From: Synechococcus sp. UW179A | GTDB taxonomy: Bacteria > Cyanobacteriota > Cyanobacteriia > PCC-6307 > Cyanobiaceae | Length of the DNA: 64,000 bases | Assembly: GCF_900473965.1 (NCBI RefSeq) | Contig: NZ_UCNJ01000018.1 | Location: 1-64,000 of the forward strand | Reading direction: 5' to 3' | Shown here: one piece after another, positions 18,082 through 25,985 of the stretch | Layout of the letters: each line of letters starts with the position of its first letter | How positions within the stretch are numbered: position 1 is the first letter of the stretch | Notes under the pieces: model-generated | Told to the model about the DNA's origin: nothing | The model's database searches: none | The model's input: only the letters and a program-made list of their open reading frames with translations | Program-made: the position numbers and the translations under genes

Positions 18082-18282
18082 ATGTCTCAGTCGAAACGGG
18101 AACAGGTAGTGAGCCATCTGCGCTACATCCGCCAGGAATTACGGGAAATGCATCAGGGCGTCATGGAAGACGGTCTACTTCCAGAAGCTGGTGAAGTGCG
18201 GGGAGTGATGGCCCAAATGGAAGCGCTACTAGAACTTCTCGAAGGCAAAAGCTCTCGCAAAGCAAAAGCTGAATCCGACTAA
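18082..18282 (+). CDS. small conserved hypothetical protein
   Basis: 66 residues beginning MSQSKREQVVSHLRYIRQEL and mostly helical, probably a two-helix hairpin with a basic Lys/Arg-rich end. ATG at 18082 is preferred over the TTG one codon before it. No domain is recognised. It lies in a run of short plus-strand genes after tRNA-Ala. Confidence 0.55.
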   Translation: MSQSKREQVVSHLRYIRQELREMHQGVMEDGLLPEAGEVRGVMAQMEALLELLEGKSSRKAKAESD

Positions 18283-18508
18283 TCCAGAAGCCAGCTCTTG
18301 CCAAGCAGCCTTGTTCAGGCTTTTCTTTGGAAGTAATTCAGTCTCTGGACCTGACAATTTCAGGCTTTTTGCATCAAAAGCCGCAATATGTAGCGGTTGA
18401 TAGAGGCAATCACCCCACAAATGGTGTATACATTAGATGGCAGGGTTCGGGCCGGGTGATGGGGATCATCGGTTGTTGCCCCTGCCTCTCTTTTAAGAGG
18501 TCGCCAAG

Positions 18509-18850
18509 TTGACAGCGCGTCTCCAAACAACACGCCTGCAGCGAACGATTGGAGAAGCAACGGCCAGGCTTGACTTGTGGGCCACCAATCCTTGGAGACG
18601 TTTTTCACTCCTGCTGATCGCTCTGACAGGAAGTTTCATGATCGGGAACGGCGTTGCTTCCGTCTCCGGTGCTCTCAATCTGATGGATCCTGTGGCGGCA
18701 ATGCTCAGCGTGGGATTGATGGAAGTGATGGTCCGGGTGAGAAGGCACTGGGCCAAAGATCGCGATAGTCACTTAGGCCGACAGTTGCTCGACATGACGC
18801 GGTTTGGGCTGCTTTACGGCCTGCTCCTGGAGGGATTCAAGTTGCTTTAA
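18509..18850 (+). CDS. ycf20: Ycf20-like (DUF565) membrane protein
   Basis: 113 residues starting MTARLQTTRLQRTIGEATAR. The block LDLWATNPWRRFSLLLIALTGSFMIGN followed by two more hydrophobic segments and a terminal LLYGLLLEGFKLL is the DUF565/Ycf20 pattern shared by cyanobacteria and plastids, where it has been linked to thermal dissipation of light energy. A TTG start is used. The 220 bases before it hold no other gene. Confidence 0.75.
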   Translation: MTARLQTTRLQRTIGEATARLDLWATNPWRRFSLLLIALTGSFMIGNGVASVSGALNLMDPVAAMLSVGLMEVMVRVRRHWAKDRDSHLGRQLLDMTRFGLLYGLLLEGFKLL

Positions 18851-18928
18851 CCGGCTTCATGTTATTGAAAGCGCAGACAAAACCCTTCGGCATCCATACG
18901 CTGAATTGAGATTGTCAACCTTGCATCC

Positions 18929-20434
18929 ATGGCTGGAGAGCATTACTACCTCGAGCTGGATCCACCTGAAGAGCGTCTGCGACACGCTCCCCACGTCGTG
19001 ATTGTGGGCGGAGGATTTGCAGGTGTGCGTGCCTGCAAGGCACTTGCCAAGGCAGATGTTCGCATCACCCTGATCGACAAACGCAACTTCAACCTGTTCC
19101 AGCCTCTGCTTTATCAGGTTGCAACAGGGCTCGTTTCCAGTGGTGATGTGGCCACTCCGCTGCGACAACTGGTTGGACGCCAAAGCAATGTGCAAGTCCT
19201 GCTTGGTGAAGTCACCGAGATCAGGGCGAAAGACAAGCAGATCATCTTCAGCGGCAAGGCTTACAGCTACGACCACCTAGTTCTGGCGACAGGGTCCGGC
19301 AGCACCTTCTTCGGCCACGAAGAATGGCGGACCTTTGCTCCGCCAATGAAGATCCTGGAGCACGCCGAAGAGATTCGGAGGCGGCTGCTGATGGCCATGG
19401 AACAGGCCGAACAGACCCCTGATCCTGAGGCACGCCGCTTTCTGCAGACCGTGGTGATTGTGGGAGGAGGGCCCTCAGGATGCGAAATGGCAGGGGCCGC
19501 CTCCGAACTGATGCGCAATGCCATGCGCAAGGAATTCCGCCAGCTGAATCCGGAGGAGACCAGGATCGTGCTGGTCGACCCAGGTGACCGCGTCCTCAGA
19601 GCCATGCCGGAGGAGCTTTCTGAGGCTGCTCAGAAATCCCTTTCGGCTCTCGGCGTGGAGTTTCTGTTCAAGGGACGTGTACAGAGCATGCAACCCGGTG
19701 AAGTGATTGTGGGAACCCCTGATGGTGAGCGCCGGCTGCAGGCAGCCACCGTGATCTGGACCGCTGGCGTGCGCCCCTCTCATCTGGGCCGCAAGCTGGC
19801 GGATACTGTCAACTGCGAAACAGACCGCGGCGGCCGCGTGATTGTGGAGCCTGACTTCTCGGTCAAGGGGCATCCCGAAATTCGGGTGGTGGGCGACCTC
19901 TGCTGCTACAAACACACTCGAGACGGAAACCAGCTGCCCGGCATGGCAGGGCCGGCCACCCAGGCCGGGGGGTTTGTAGGCAAAGACATTGCTGCGATTG
20001 TGGCCGGCGGATCGCGTCCAAACTTCAGCTGGTTTGATTTCGGCAGCATGGCCGTACTGGATCGCGTCGACGCGGTCGCAGACTTACGAGGCTTCAAGTT
20101 CAAAGGCGGTCTTGGCTGGCTGCTGTGGGCCGCTGCACACCTCGCCTTCATGCCCAATGATGAGAATCGCTTCTCTTTGCTGGTGAAGTGGATCTTTGCC
20201 GTGGTCTCTCAGGCCAGAGCATCGATGCTCCTAACAGGCATGCCAAGTCAGCACATGGGATTGGATTCGCCTGATGCGGCCTTTCCGATGGCACCAGGGG
20301 CAGGTCCCTCCATCTCCGAACCTGGTGCAGCGCTGCGAGCAGCAATGGACTACTACTCCAATCAGGTTTCCGGTCTTGTGCCTCAACCCAAAGGAGGTGA
20401 GTCCACAGAGGATTCAGCTGCTGCCATCAAATAA
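18929..20434 (+). CDS. ndh: type II NADH dehydrogenase (NDH-2)
   Basis: A 501-residue FAD enzyme that passes electrons from NAD(P)H to quinone without proton pumping. The first dinucleotide fold is [17 protein letters not shown] (FAD) and the second [16 protein letters not shown] (NADH). [15 protein letters not shown] is the NDH-2 quinone-side motif, and [20 protein letters not shown] covers the second FAD site. The C-terminus has a weak amphipathic/hydrophobic stretch for membrane attachment. The last 52 bases overlap the convergent pyrB gene. Confidence 0.9.
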   Translation: MAGEHYYLELDPPEERLRHAPHVVIVGGGFAGVRACKALAKADVRITLIDKRNFNLFQPLLYQVATGLVSSGDVATPLRQLVGRQSNVQVLLGEVTEIRAKDKQIIFSGKAYSYDHLVLATGSGSTFFGHEEWRTFAPPMKILEHAEEIRRRLLMAMEQAEQTPDPEARRFLQTVVIVGGGPSGCEMAGAASELMRNAMRKEFRQLNPEETRIVLVDPGDRVLRAMPEELSEAAQKSLSALGVEFLFKGRVQSMQPGEVIVGTPDGERRLQAATVIWTAGVRPSHLGRKLADTVNCETDRGGRVIVEPDFSVKGHPEIRVVGDLCCYKHTRDGNQLPGMAGPATQAGGFVGKDIAAIVAGGSRPNFSWFDFGSMAVLDRVDAVADLRGFKFKGGLGWLLWAAAHLAFMPNDENRFSLLVKWIFAVVSQARASMLLTGMPSQHMGLDSPDAAFPMAPGAGPSISEPGAALRAAMDYYSNQVSGLVPQPKGGESTEDSAAAIK

Positions 20435-21423
20435 AGCAAGGCCATCCTGATCGGGATGCCATTGCTCACCTGACTCTCCACCAGGTTGGAGCCCAGGTCA
20501 TCGAGCAAAGCGCCACTCATCTCAATCCCCCGGTTCACCGGGCCAGGGTGCAGCACCGGTATCGAGGCTCCAGATCGAGCCAAGCGCTCGTGACTGATAC
20601 CGTAATCACGGTGGTAGCGGTCCAGATCGCTGAGCAAGTGCTGGCGCATGCGTTCCTTCTGCAGTCGAAGGGTCATCACAGCATCAGCCCCCTTGAGCGC
20701 AGCATCAAGATCGCGGTAGATGGTCAGCGAACCGCGTTGCGCCACAGGGTCCATGGTCTGGCCCGGAGGGGGCGCAGCTAAAAAGTCGGCGAAAGCATCC
20801 GGAACCAAAGTGGGCGGACCACACAGCACGACATCTGCGCCACAGGCGGTCAGGGCCCAGAGATTGGAGCGGGCCACACGTGAATGCAGGATGTCACCCA
20901 CGATCACGACACGCCGCCCCTGCAAAGCCTCTGGCAGAGGATTAGAGGCATCAAAGTGATAGGCCAGGGTGTAGAGATCGAGCAGTCCCTGGCTGGGATG
21001 GCTGTGCAGGCCATCACCGGCATTGAGAATCACGGTGCGTTCACCCGTACGTTCCAAGGCATCTGCCAACTGGCGAGGCACACCGGTACAGCGGTGACGC
21101 ACCACCAGCATGTCGGCTCCCATCGCCACATAGGTGCGTGCGGTATCCAGCAGTGACTCCCCCTTGCTGAGCGAACTGCTGGAAGGCGAAAAAGTGGACA
21201 CGTCTGCAGAAAGACGCTTGGCCGCCAGCTCGAAACTGCTACGGGTGCGTGTGCTGGGCTCGAAAAACAGGGTGGCCACCAAGCGGCCCTGCAACGCCGG
21301 CAGACGACGGGCACCGGTGGCCGGCATCGACCGGAAACGATGAGCCAACTCCAACACAGTCGCGAAGTCTTCCCGGGAAAAAGCCGCGAGATCAAGAATG
21401 TGTCGGTGTGTCCAGGTGCTCAA
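20383..21423 (-). CDS. pyrB: aspartate carbamoyltransferase catalytic subunit
   Basis: A 346-residue enzyme catalysing the first committed step of pyrimidine synthesis. The carbamoyl-phosphate motif [19 protein letters not shown] is intact, as are [11 protein letters not shown] (loop Ser/Lys), LVVRH and the C-terminal [11 protein letters not shown]. No regulatory subunit gene is adjacent. It overlaps the 3' end of ndh. Confidence 0.95.
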   Translation of the reverse strand: MSTWTHRHILDLAAFSREDFATVLELAHRFRSMPATGARRLPALQGRLVATLFFEPSTRTRSSFELAAKRLSADVSTFSPSSSSLSKGESLLDTARTYVAMGADMLVVRHRCTGVPRQLADALERTGERTVILNAGDGLHSHPSQGLLDLYTLAYHFDASNPLPEALQGRRVVIVGDILHSRVARSNLWALTACGADVVLCGPPTLVPDAFADFLAAPPPGQTMDPVAQRGSLTIYRDLDAALKGADAVMTLRLQKERMRQHLLSDLDRYHRDYGISHERLARSGASIPVLHPGPVNRGIEMSGALLDDLGSNLVESQVSNGIPIRMALLYLMAAAESSVDSPPLG

Positions 21424-21465
21424 CTGAACGTCAGCTCACCTGGTTGGATCGTAGATCCGCAGTGT

Positions 21466-22131
21466 TCAGCTGCACAGCAAACCAGCGCAGAAAGCTTCTG
21501 CGGGCTTCGGGGAGCGATCCCCACGAGCGCGTTTGCTGACGCTGCGACTGCTCTGCAGATACCAGCGCAGAGGCAGATCTTCGCCCTGATTGATCCCGAT
21601 CCGGGTGGTGGTGACCAAAGCAGGGTGGATCAGCTCGACCGGGCGGGGTGCAATCCAGAGGTCAGCGTCAGCGCAGACCGACAGGCCATCACAACGGCGA
21701 TCGATCCCGAACCGACGGGCCAGCAAACCCGGTCCAGCAGCCACCCGTTCGGGTTCATCCGGGAGCGCCACAGCACGCAGCAACACGCCATTGGCCCATT
21801 CAGGGCGATCGGTCACCACATTCACGCAGTGGTGGATGCCATAGCTCACATACACATAAAACCGCCCTGGTTCTCCAAACAGGGTTTCGTTCTGCGGAGA
21901 CCGACGCCGGTAGCCGTGGCAGGCAGGTTCATCCTGCGAATACGCCTCTGTTTCCACAATCACGCCCCACAGCAAACTTCCATCCGCTTGGCGTTTCACC
22001 AACCTGCAGCCCACCAGCTCAGGTCCCACCACCTCTGCAGGACGGCAGAAGAAGGATTGAGGTAGAGCGGGGAAATCCTTGGCGATGGAAGTGGTGGCTA
22101 TGGGCGTGGCTGGAGCAACAACCTTCTTCAC
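21466..22131 (-). CDS. mpg: 3-methyladenine DNA glycosylase (AAG/MPG family)
   Basis: 221 residues, an alkyladenine glycosylase that removes damaged purines. Key blocks: [34 protein letters not shown] with the catalytic Glu, [29 protein letters not shown] and [11 protein letters not shown]. The start ATG at 22131 gives [16 protein letters not shown] shortened, damaged copy of its 5' half, including this leader, lies 3.5 kb away at 25611-25946 in the same orientation, on the far side of an accessory island. Confidence 0.9.
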   Translation of the reverse strand: MKKVVAPATPIATTSIAKDFPALPQSFFCRPAEVVGPELVGCRLVKRQADGSLLWGVIVETEAYSQDEPACHGYRRRSPQNETLFGEPGRFYVYVSYGIHHCVNVVTDRPEWANGVLLRAVALPDEPERVAAGPGLLARRFGIDRRCDGLSVCADADLWIAPRPVELIHPALVTTTRIGINQGEDLPLRWYLQSSRSVSKRARGDRSPKPAEAFCAGLLCS

Positions 22132-22137
22132 CCAAGT

Positions 22138-22166
22138 CTGACAACGCTGCTTTCAGAAGAGATAAT
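22138..22166 (+). promoter_or_regulatory. likely sigma70-type promoter of the Nif11-leader precursor gene
   Basis: CTGACA at 22138-22143 and GATAAT at 22161-22166 are 17 bases apart, and the start codon is 23 bases past the -10 box. The elements lie between the divergent mpg and precursor genes. This is pattern matching only. Confidence 0.45.
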
Positions 22167-22189
22167 GAAATAAACGAAGCCCTTGTCCT

Positions 22190-22462
22190 ATGTCAGAAGA
22201 ACAACTCAAAGCCTTCTTGGAAAAAGTCAAAGCAGACACCAGCCTGCAGGAGAAGCTCAAAGCAGCTGCTGATGCTGATGCAGTTCTTGCGATTGCGAAA
22301 GAGGCTGGGTTTAGTGTTTCTGTTGACGACTTGAAGAACGCTCAATCAGAGATTTCTAACGGGGAGCTGGAAGGCGCGGCTGGTGGCACGACCGGGTCAT
22401 GGGCCTGTACTGACTGCGGCTGGAAAACGACTATCGGTATTGACTGGGTCTGTGCATCATAA
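22190..22462 (+). CDS. Nif11-leader RiPP precursor peptide (prochlorosin-like)
   Basis: 90 residues. The leader, residues 1-66, begins MSEEQLKAFLEKVKADTSLQ and continues with AVLAIAKEAGFSVSVDDL, the Nif11-type leader found on picocyanobacterial prochlorosins. It ends GELEGAAGG, a double-Gly site for a protease-exporter. The predicted core is residues 67-90, with Cys73, Cys76 and Cys88, seven Ser/Thr and three Trp, so one to three thioether rings are possible. No lanthionine synthetase or peptidase-exporter is in the window; a genome-encoded ProcM-like enzyme would have to act in trans. It could also be a Nif11 peptide modified another way, or a CxxC metal-binding peptide. Confidence 0.8.
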   Translation: MSEEQLKAFLEKVKADTSLQEKLKAAADADAVLAIAKEAGFSVSVDDLKNAQSEISNGELEGAAGGTTGSWACTDCGWKTTIGIDWVCAS

Positions 22463-22473
22463 CTATCCGGCTA

Positions 22474-22491
22474 CAGGGGCAAAAGCCCCTG
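22474..22491 (+). other. hairpin alternative to the precursor-gene terminator
   Basis: CAGGGGC, loop AAAA, GCCCCTG forms a perfect 7-bp stem 11 bases after the precursor stop. Its right arm (22485-22491) is also the left arm of the terminator stem that follows, so the two structures exclude each other. Confidence 0.6.
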
Positions 22492-22508
22492 CCGCCGCAG
22501 GGGTTTTT
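22486..22508 (+). terminator. rho-independent terminator of the precursor gene
   Basis: CCCCTGC, loop CGCC, GCAGGGG followed by TTTTT. It is a strong stem that competes with the hairpin at 22474-22491 for CCCCTG. Confidence 0.8.
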
Positions 22509-22690
22509 ATTTCTTCAATCACCCCATACCCACCATCAATCAGACCCAAATAGCATCCGATACCTGGCACCACTGACAACAAAACAGTCAAAGCTTTCAC
22601 ACGCCCAACCGCCTAATCCATCCACAAAAAATACAAGGCAGAGCAAATAAAGCCTCAGCTTTCTTTAGTCCTACATCTACCCTTATTCCC

Positions 22691-23014
22691 TCAACGCAAC
22701 TGCCAAAACCTTCGCTCCCTATCACCATCACGGATGCCATTCGCCTTGCGAAATCTCGCCGCAACTTGATACCACTCCTCTGGGATTTGATTGAGCCGAA
22801 CATCAAAAGCAAAAGGGAGTTGCTGCTGTCCTGGTGAGACCCGTTTCTTCTTGCTTCTACTGCTCCCAACCAATCGCCTCAGCATCCTTGAGCCCCAATG
22901 GCACTTCGCTCCTCCCTTGGCGTGATGGCGATACTTCTGGCAGAACCGCTCATATCGCCTGGAGCATCCCTTCAGGCTTGATGCCAGTTGCAGAAAGCTT
23001 GGATGCCACGCCGA
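22691..23014 (-). pseudogene. C-terminal remnant of a Y1/REP-associated tyrosine transposase
   Basis: An open frame with the sequence AWHPSFLQLASSLKGCSRRY then FCQKYRHH and KCHWGSRML, ending with a Lys/Arg-rich segment and FDVRLNQIPEEWYQVAARF. From memory this matches the C-terminal part of Y1-type (RAYT-like) transposases in picocyanobacteria. The N-terminal catalytic half with HUH and Tyr is absent. Sequence upstream in the same frame (to 23170) does not look related. The identification is by recall and should be treated as tentative. Confidence 0.45.
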
Positions 23015-23465
23015 CATTGAGCTGAATCGTAGAGCCCTGTACAAGTTGTTTTCCCAGTTAAAAGACCCAACCAAATGCTGAAAAGAAACAACAATGCTGT
23101 GGCAGCTCTTCAAGCAGATCAAAAAAATTTTGAATGCAGGTCTACTCCTGAAACAACTTTTAGGTCCCAATTACTTGAAATTAGTAGCAAAATCCTCAGT
23201 GCGGTTTGGCACAGCACAGATTTCATTGGATCAGAGAAGACTCACAGATTTAGCAGTGCTCGAATATATCGCAAAGCGGCTCTTACGACAGGCTTTTTCG
23301 TTGGCGTACTGGAAGAAAATTTCGAGCTGCTATTTGCGGGGTTGCACCTCTGAATTTGCCCATTTATTTATAGACGCTGGGTTCACTTTGATGATCTATT
23401 TTATGGGCGATACCGGATTTGCACAATGAGAGAATGGCTCATCAATTAATTACAAGAGAGATTGA

Positions 23466-23657
23466 ATGAGCCGAGACGATAAACAACAATCCAATATCCA
23501 GCAGCATATCGTGCGGGTGGTCGCGGGGCTAATCATCATTAAATACTCCTTCAAAGCTTCGCCGAAGGATGACATCGTTGACGGAATATCCGACACAAGA
23601 CAAGATTATACTTTCACGAAACACATCAAGGAGTTATTGCAATTTAATCATTATTAA
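23466..23657 (+). CDS. short hypothetical frame in the island
   Basis: 63 residues, MSRDDKQQSNIQQHIVRVVA..., with AGAGAG about five bases upstream of the ATG. One modest hydrophobic patch (VVAGLIIIKY). No homology is recognised and the surroundings are gene-poor, so it may be a chance frame. Confidence 0.25.
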   Translation: MSRDDKQQSNIQQHIVRVVAGLIIIKYSFKASPKDDIVDGISDTRQDYTFTKHIKELLQFNHY

Positions 23658-23769
23658 CACCGCCCTTAAGGATGATCCAACAACCGCATCATGCATAAAC
23701 AAAAATATAACAAAAAGGATTCAGAGGAAGGGCAAGGAAAATAATTTGAGCAAGAGAGATACTATTTTT

Positions 23770-24948
23770 TCAAGACAAATTCGCAGTCGGCTGGTCGGTA
23801 TAGCCGATAGAGTGATCTTGATGGTGTCTAAGATCTTTTGGATAGTATTCGGTGGGTTGCATTGGATTGGCTAGTGGCAAGCCATTCCGAATCCTCTCTA
23901 CGAAATCAGGGTTGCTGAGACTGACTCTGCCATAGGCTACGGCTTCGGCAAGACCTTCAAGTACACGCCTTCCTCCTGTTTCAGCTGTATATCCTGAGTT
24001 TGCAACTAAATTTCCGTTGTAATATTTGCGCAGGTCGTCAAGACCTTGGACTGGGCATTTGCCGTGATAACCCATCCTTTCATTGACTTGATCCATGATC
24101 TGAATGTAGGCAAGATCATATTGATTCAATTCAGACAGCACATAACGGAATAATTCATTGTTATCTGGGCTGCCCATGCCTCCATAGGCGTTATTTGGCG
24201 AAATCTTGATTCCTATTCGACGGCTAGAAAACTCTTTTGATACTCTCTCCAGAATCTCTTTGAGGAACCGAAAGCGATTGGCAAAAGTGCCGCCATATTC
24301 ATCTGTTCTCTGGTTTGAGCAAGACTCAAGAAAGGTTGATATTAAATAACCGTTGGCTGCATGAATTTCAATGCCATCAAACCCAGCTAATTTACAATTC
24401 GCTGCCGCCACCCCCCAATCTTCGACAATCGTAGCGATTTCACTTTTGCTCAGCTCTCGAGGAACCTCATAATCTGCAACCTCTCCAGAGGCCAAGGTCA
24501 CACCGGGTCTCACTCCTGGTGAGCCGGGAATAATTGAAATAGCACTGGGTGCCACCACACGCTCACCAGCCGGCAAAAAAGAACTATGACTTCCTCTTCC
24601 CACAAACCAAAGCTGACAAATGATTTTCCCGCCTTGTTGATGAACCAGATCCGTGACTTGTTTCCAGCCATCGATCTGAGCGTTTGTGTAGATTCCTGGC
24701 GCTCCAAACCATCCTTCGGCCATTGGACTGATTGCGGTCGCTTCACTAATGATCAGTCCGAAACTTGAGCGTTGGCGATAATATTCGGCGTTGATCTGAT
24801 CAGGCACGCCGTTTTGCCCGCAGCGTCCACGTGTTAAGGATGCCATCACAAATCTGTTGGACAAATCAAGATCACCTAAGCAAACAGGTTCCAGCATTAT
24901 TTTGATGGCGTCAGAATATAAAGTTTCTGTTTCCGAAGTGAAAGCCAT
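23770..24948 (-). CDS. Old Yellow Enzyme family NAD(P)H:flavin oxidoreductase
   Basis: 392 residues with a TIM-barrel OYE fold that binds FMN and reduces activated C=C bonds of enones. The catalytic pair is in EIHAANGYL (His, Asn, with Tyr after). Other blocks: NRFVMASLTRGRCG at the N-terminus, VVAPSAI, QRTDEYGGTFANRFRFLKEI and the phosphate-binding VANSGYTAETG and AVAYGRVSLSNPDFVERI. The usual LWHVGR segment reads LWFVGR. An internal ATG at 24897 would remove a non-conserved 17-residue leader; neither start has a clear ribosome site. It is isolated in the accessory island. Confidence 0.85.
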   Translation of the reverse strand: MAFTSETETLYSDAIKIMLEPVCLGDLDLSNRFVMASLTRGRCGQNGVPDQINAEYYRQRSSFGLIISEATAISPMAEGWFGAPGIYTNAQIDGWKQVTDLVHQQGGKIICQLWFVGRGSHSSFLPAGERVVAPSAISIIPGSPGVRPGVTLASGEVADYEVPRELSKSEIATIVEDWGVAAANCKLAGFDGIEIHAANGYLISTFLESCSNQRTDEYGGTFANRFRFLKEILERVSKEFSSRRIGIKISPNNAYGGMGSPDNNELFRYVLSELNQYDLAYIQIMDQVNERMGYHGKCPVQGLDDLRKYYNGNLVANSGYTAETGGRRVLEGLAEAVAYGRVSLSNPDFVERIRNGLPLANPMQPTEYYPKDLRHHQDHSIGYTDQPTANLS

Positions 24949-25610
24949 TCGCTTAGTGAGTCGCTATTCTTTCTTTCTATAAATGATCTACTCCGTTGTC
25001 AAGCGAGCCGGTACGCGATTAAAAATCAATACTTTTTCTCAACGCATATATTACAGCCGCCGCGATGTCTCTAACGTGGTGCTTATTGAAGCCGTATAAG
25101 AGTATTTCATCATCTCAGTGATAATATTCTCACCATCAAAATTCAGAGCCAGGCGTGGTTCGGATGCTTGAGATTATTTTTTTGACTGATGGTGATGTCG
25201 AACCAAGCAGTAAATACCCAGTCAGCGCTCTGAAAATCTCTTCTACGACTGAGCTGAAATTGCCTTCTCGGCAGTCGGTTGTTAAGCCGCTCCATATGTA
25301 AGCGACGATGGCATCAGCAACTGCCACTGGAACAATCCAACGACCCAAACAGTTGATGAACGCAGCTCTCCCACCAACACAAACACGCAACTGGAGAGTG
25401 CCATTGTGGTTCGGAGCGATGGCGGCTTGAGCAAGGAGCTGGATTGCTGCTGCCACCAGGGCTGCGACTCCACCGCTGCCTTAGCCAACTGTGACGTCCA
25501 AGGTCATCGCCCTCCTTAGCCTACGAGCATCTGCAAGCAAGAAACTCTCAAGTAAATCGCCTTCGCAGGCCTCAACCTTGGCTGGCTCCTTTGCTGCCAA
25601 CCCTCAAACT
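24949..25610. other. gene-poor stretch between the OYE gene and the mpg remnant
   Basis: No convincing intact gene. On the minus strand a hydrophobic frame starting at ATG 25507 meets TAA at codon 9 (25481-25483) and otherwise stays open to 25136, with segments such as AALVAAAIQLLAQAAIA and WIVPVAVADAIVAYIW. It looks like a broken small membrane protein, but I do not recognise it. 24960-25130 is AT-rich and shows nothing. Confidence 0.4.
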
Positions 25611-25946
25611 TCAAGACCAGCCTGAGCTCTTCTGCGTCACGGCATCTTTCACGCAATGGTGAATGCGATAGCTCTCATCAACATAAAACCGCCCTGGCTC
25701 GCAAAACAGAGTTTCATTTTGCGGCGAGCGGCGGCGATAGCTGCAGCAAGCCGGGTCATCCTGAAAAACCCCCTCTATGTCCACAATCACGGCCAAGAGC
25801 ACACTCCCATTTCCATACGATTGACGTCTCACAAACCTGCAGCCCGCCAGCTCAGGCTCCAACACCTCTAAAAAGCGAAAGCAGAAGCTCCTTGGCAGAG
25901 CATGAGAATCCATGGTGATGGGCTTGGTAGCTATGGATGTGGCTTA
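25611..25946 (-). pseudogene. degenerate partial copy of mpg (3-methyladenine DNA glycosylase)
   Basis: The open frame translates as [20 protein letters not shown], then [17 protein letters not shown] and RIHHCV, clearly related to the intact glycosylase at 21466-22131. Upstream bases also match the intact copy's start region ([10 protein letters not shown] versus [10 protein letters not shown]), although the original ATG is gone. The catalytic VETEAY segment reads VDIEGV, the C-terminal half is missing, and the end is unrelated (TQKSSGWS). This is a dead paralogue left by duplication or by homologous exchange around the island. Confidence 0.85.
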
Positions 25947-25985
25947 AAAACGTCCCTAGCCTTGACTGAACCCTCCTGATCAATC

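Larger units (their letters stand above)
22511..23769. other. gene-poor accessory stretch
   Basis: About 1.26 kb of AT-richer sequence between the precursor gene and the OYE-family gene. It holds the transposase remnant described separately and several short open frames that I do not recognise. The two overlapping plus-strand frames at 23075-23353 and 23094-23429 have weak start signals and no family features. A 63-residue frame at 23466-23657 has a better start and is listed separately. The rest looks like decayed DNA. Confidence 0.5.

Noticed and set aside
23075-23429. Two overlapping frames as novel island genes
   Set aside because: Neither has a good start signal or recognisable features, and they occupy the same DNA in different frames.
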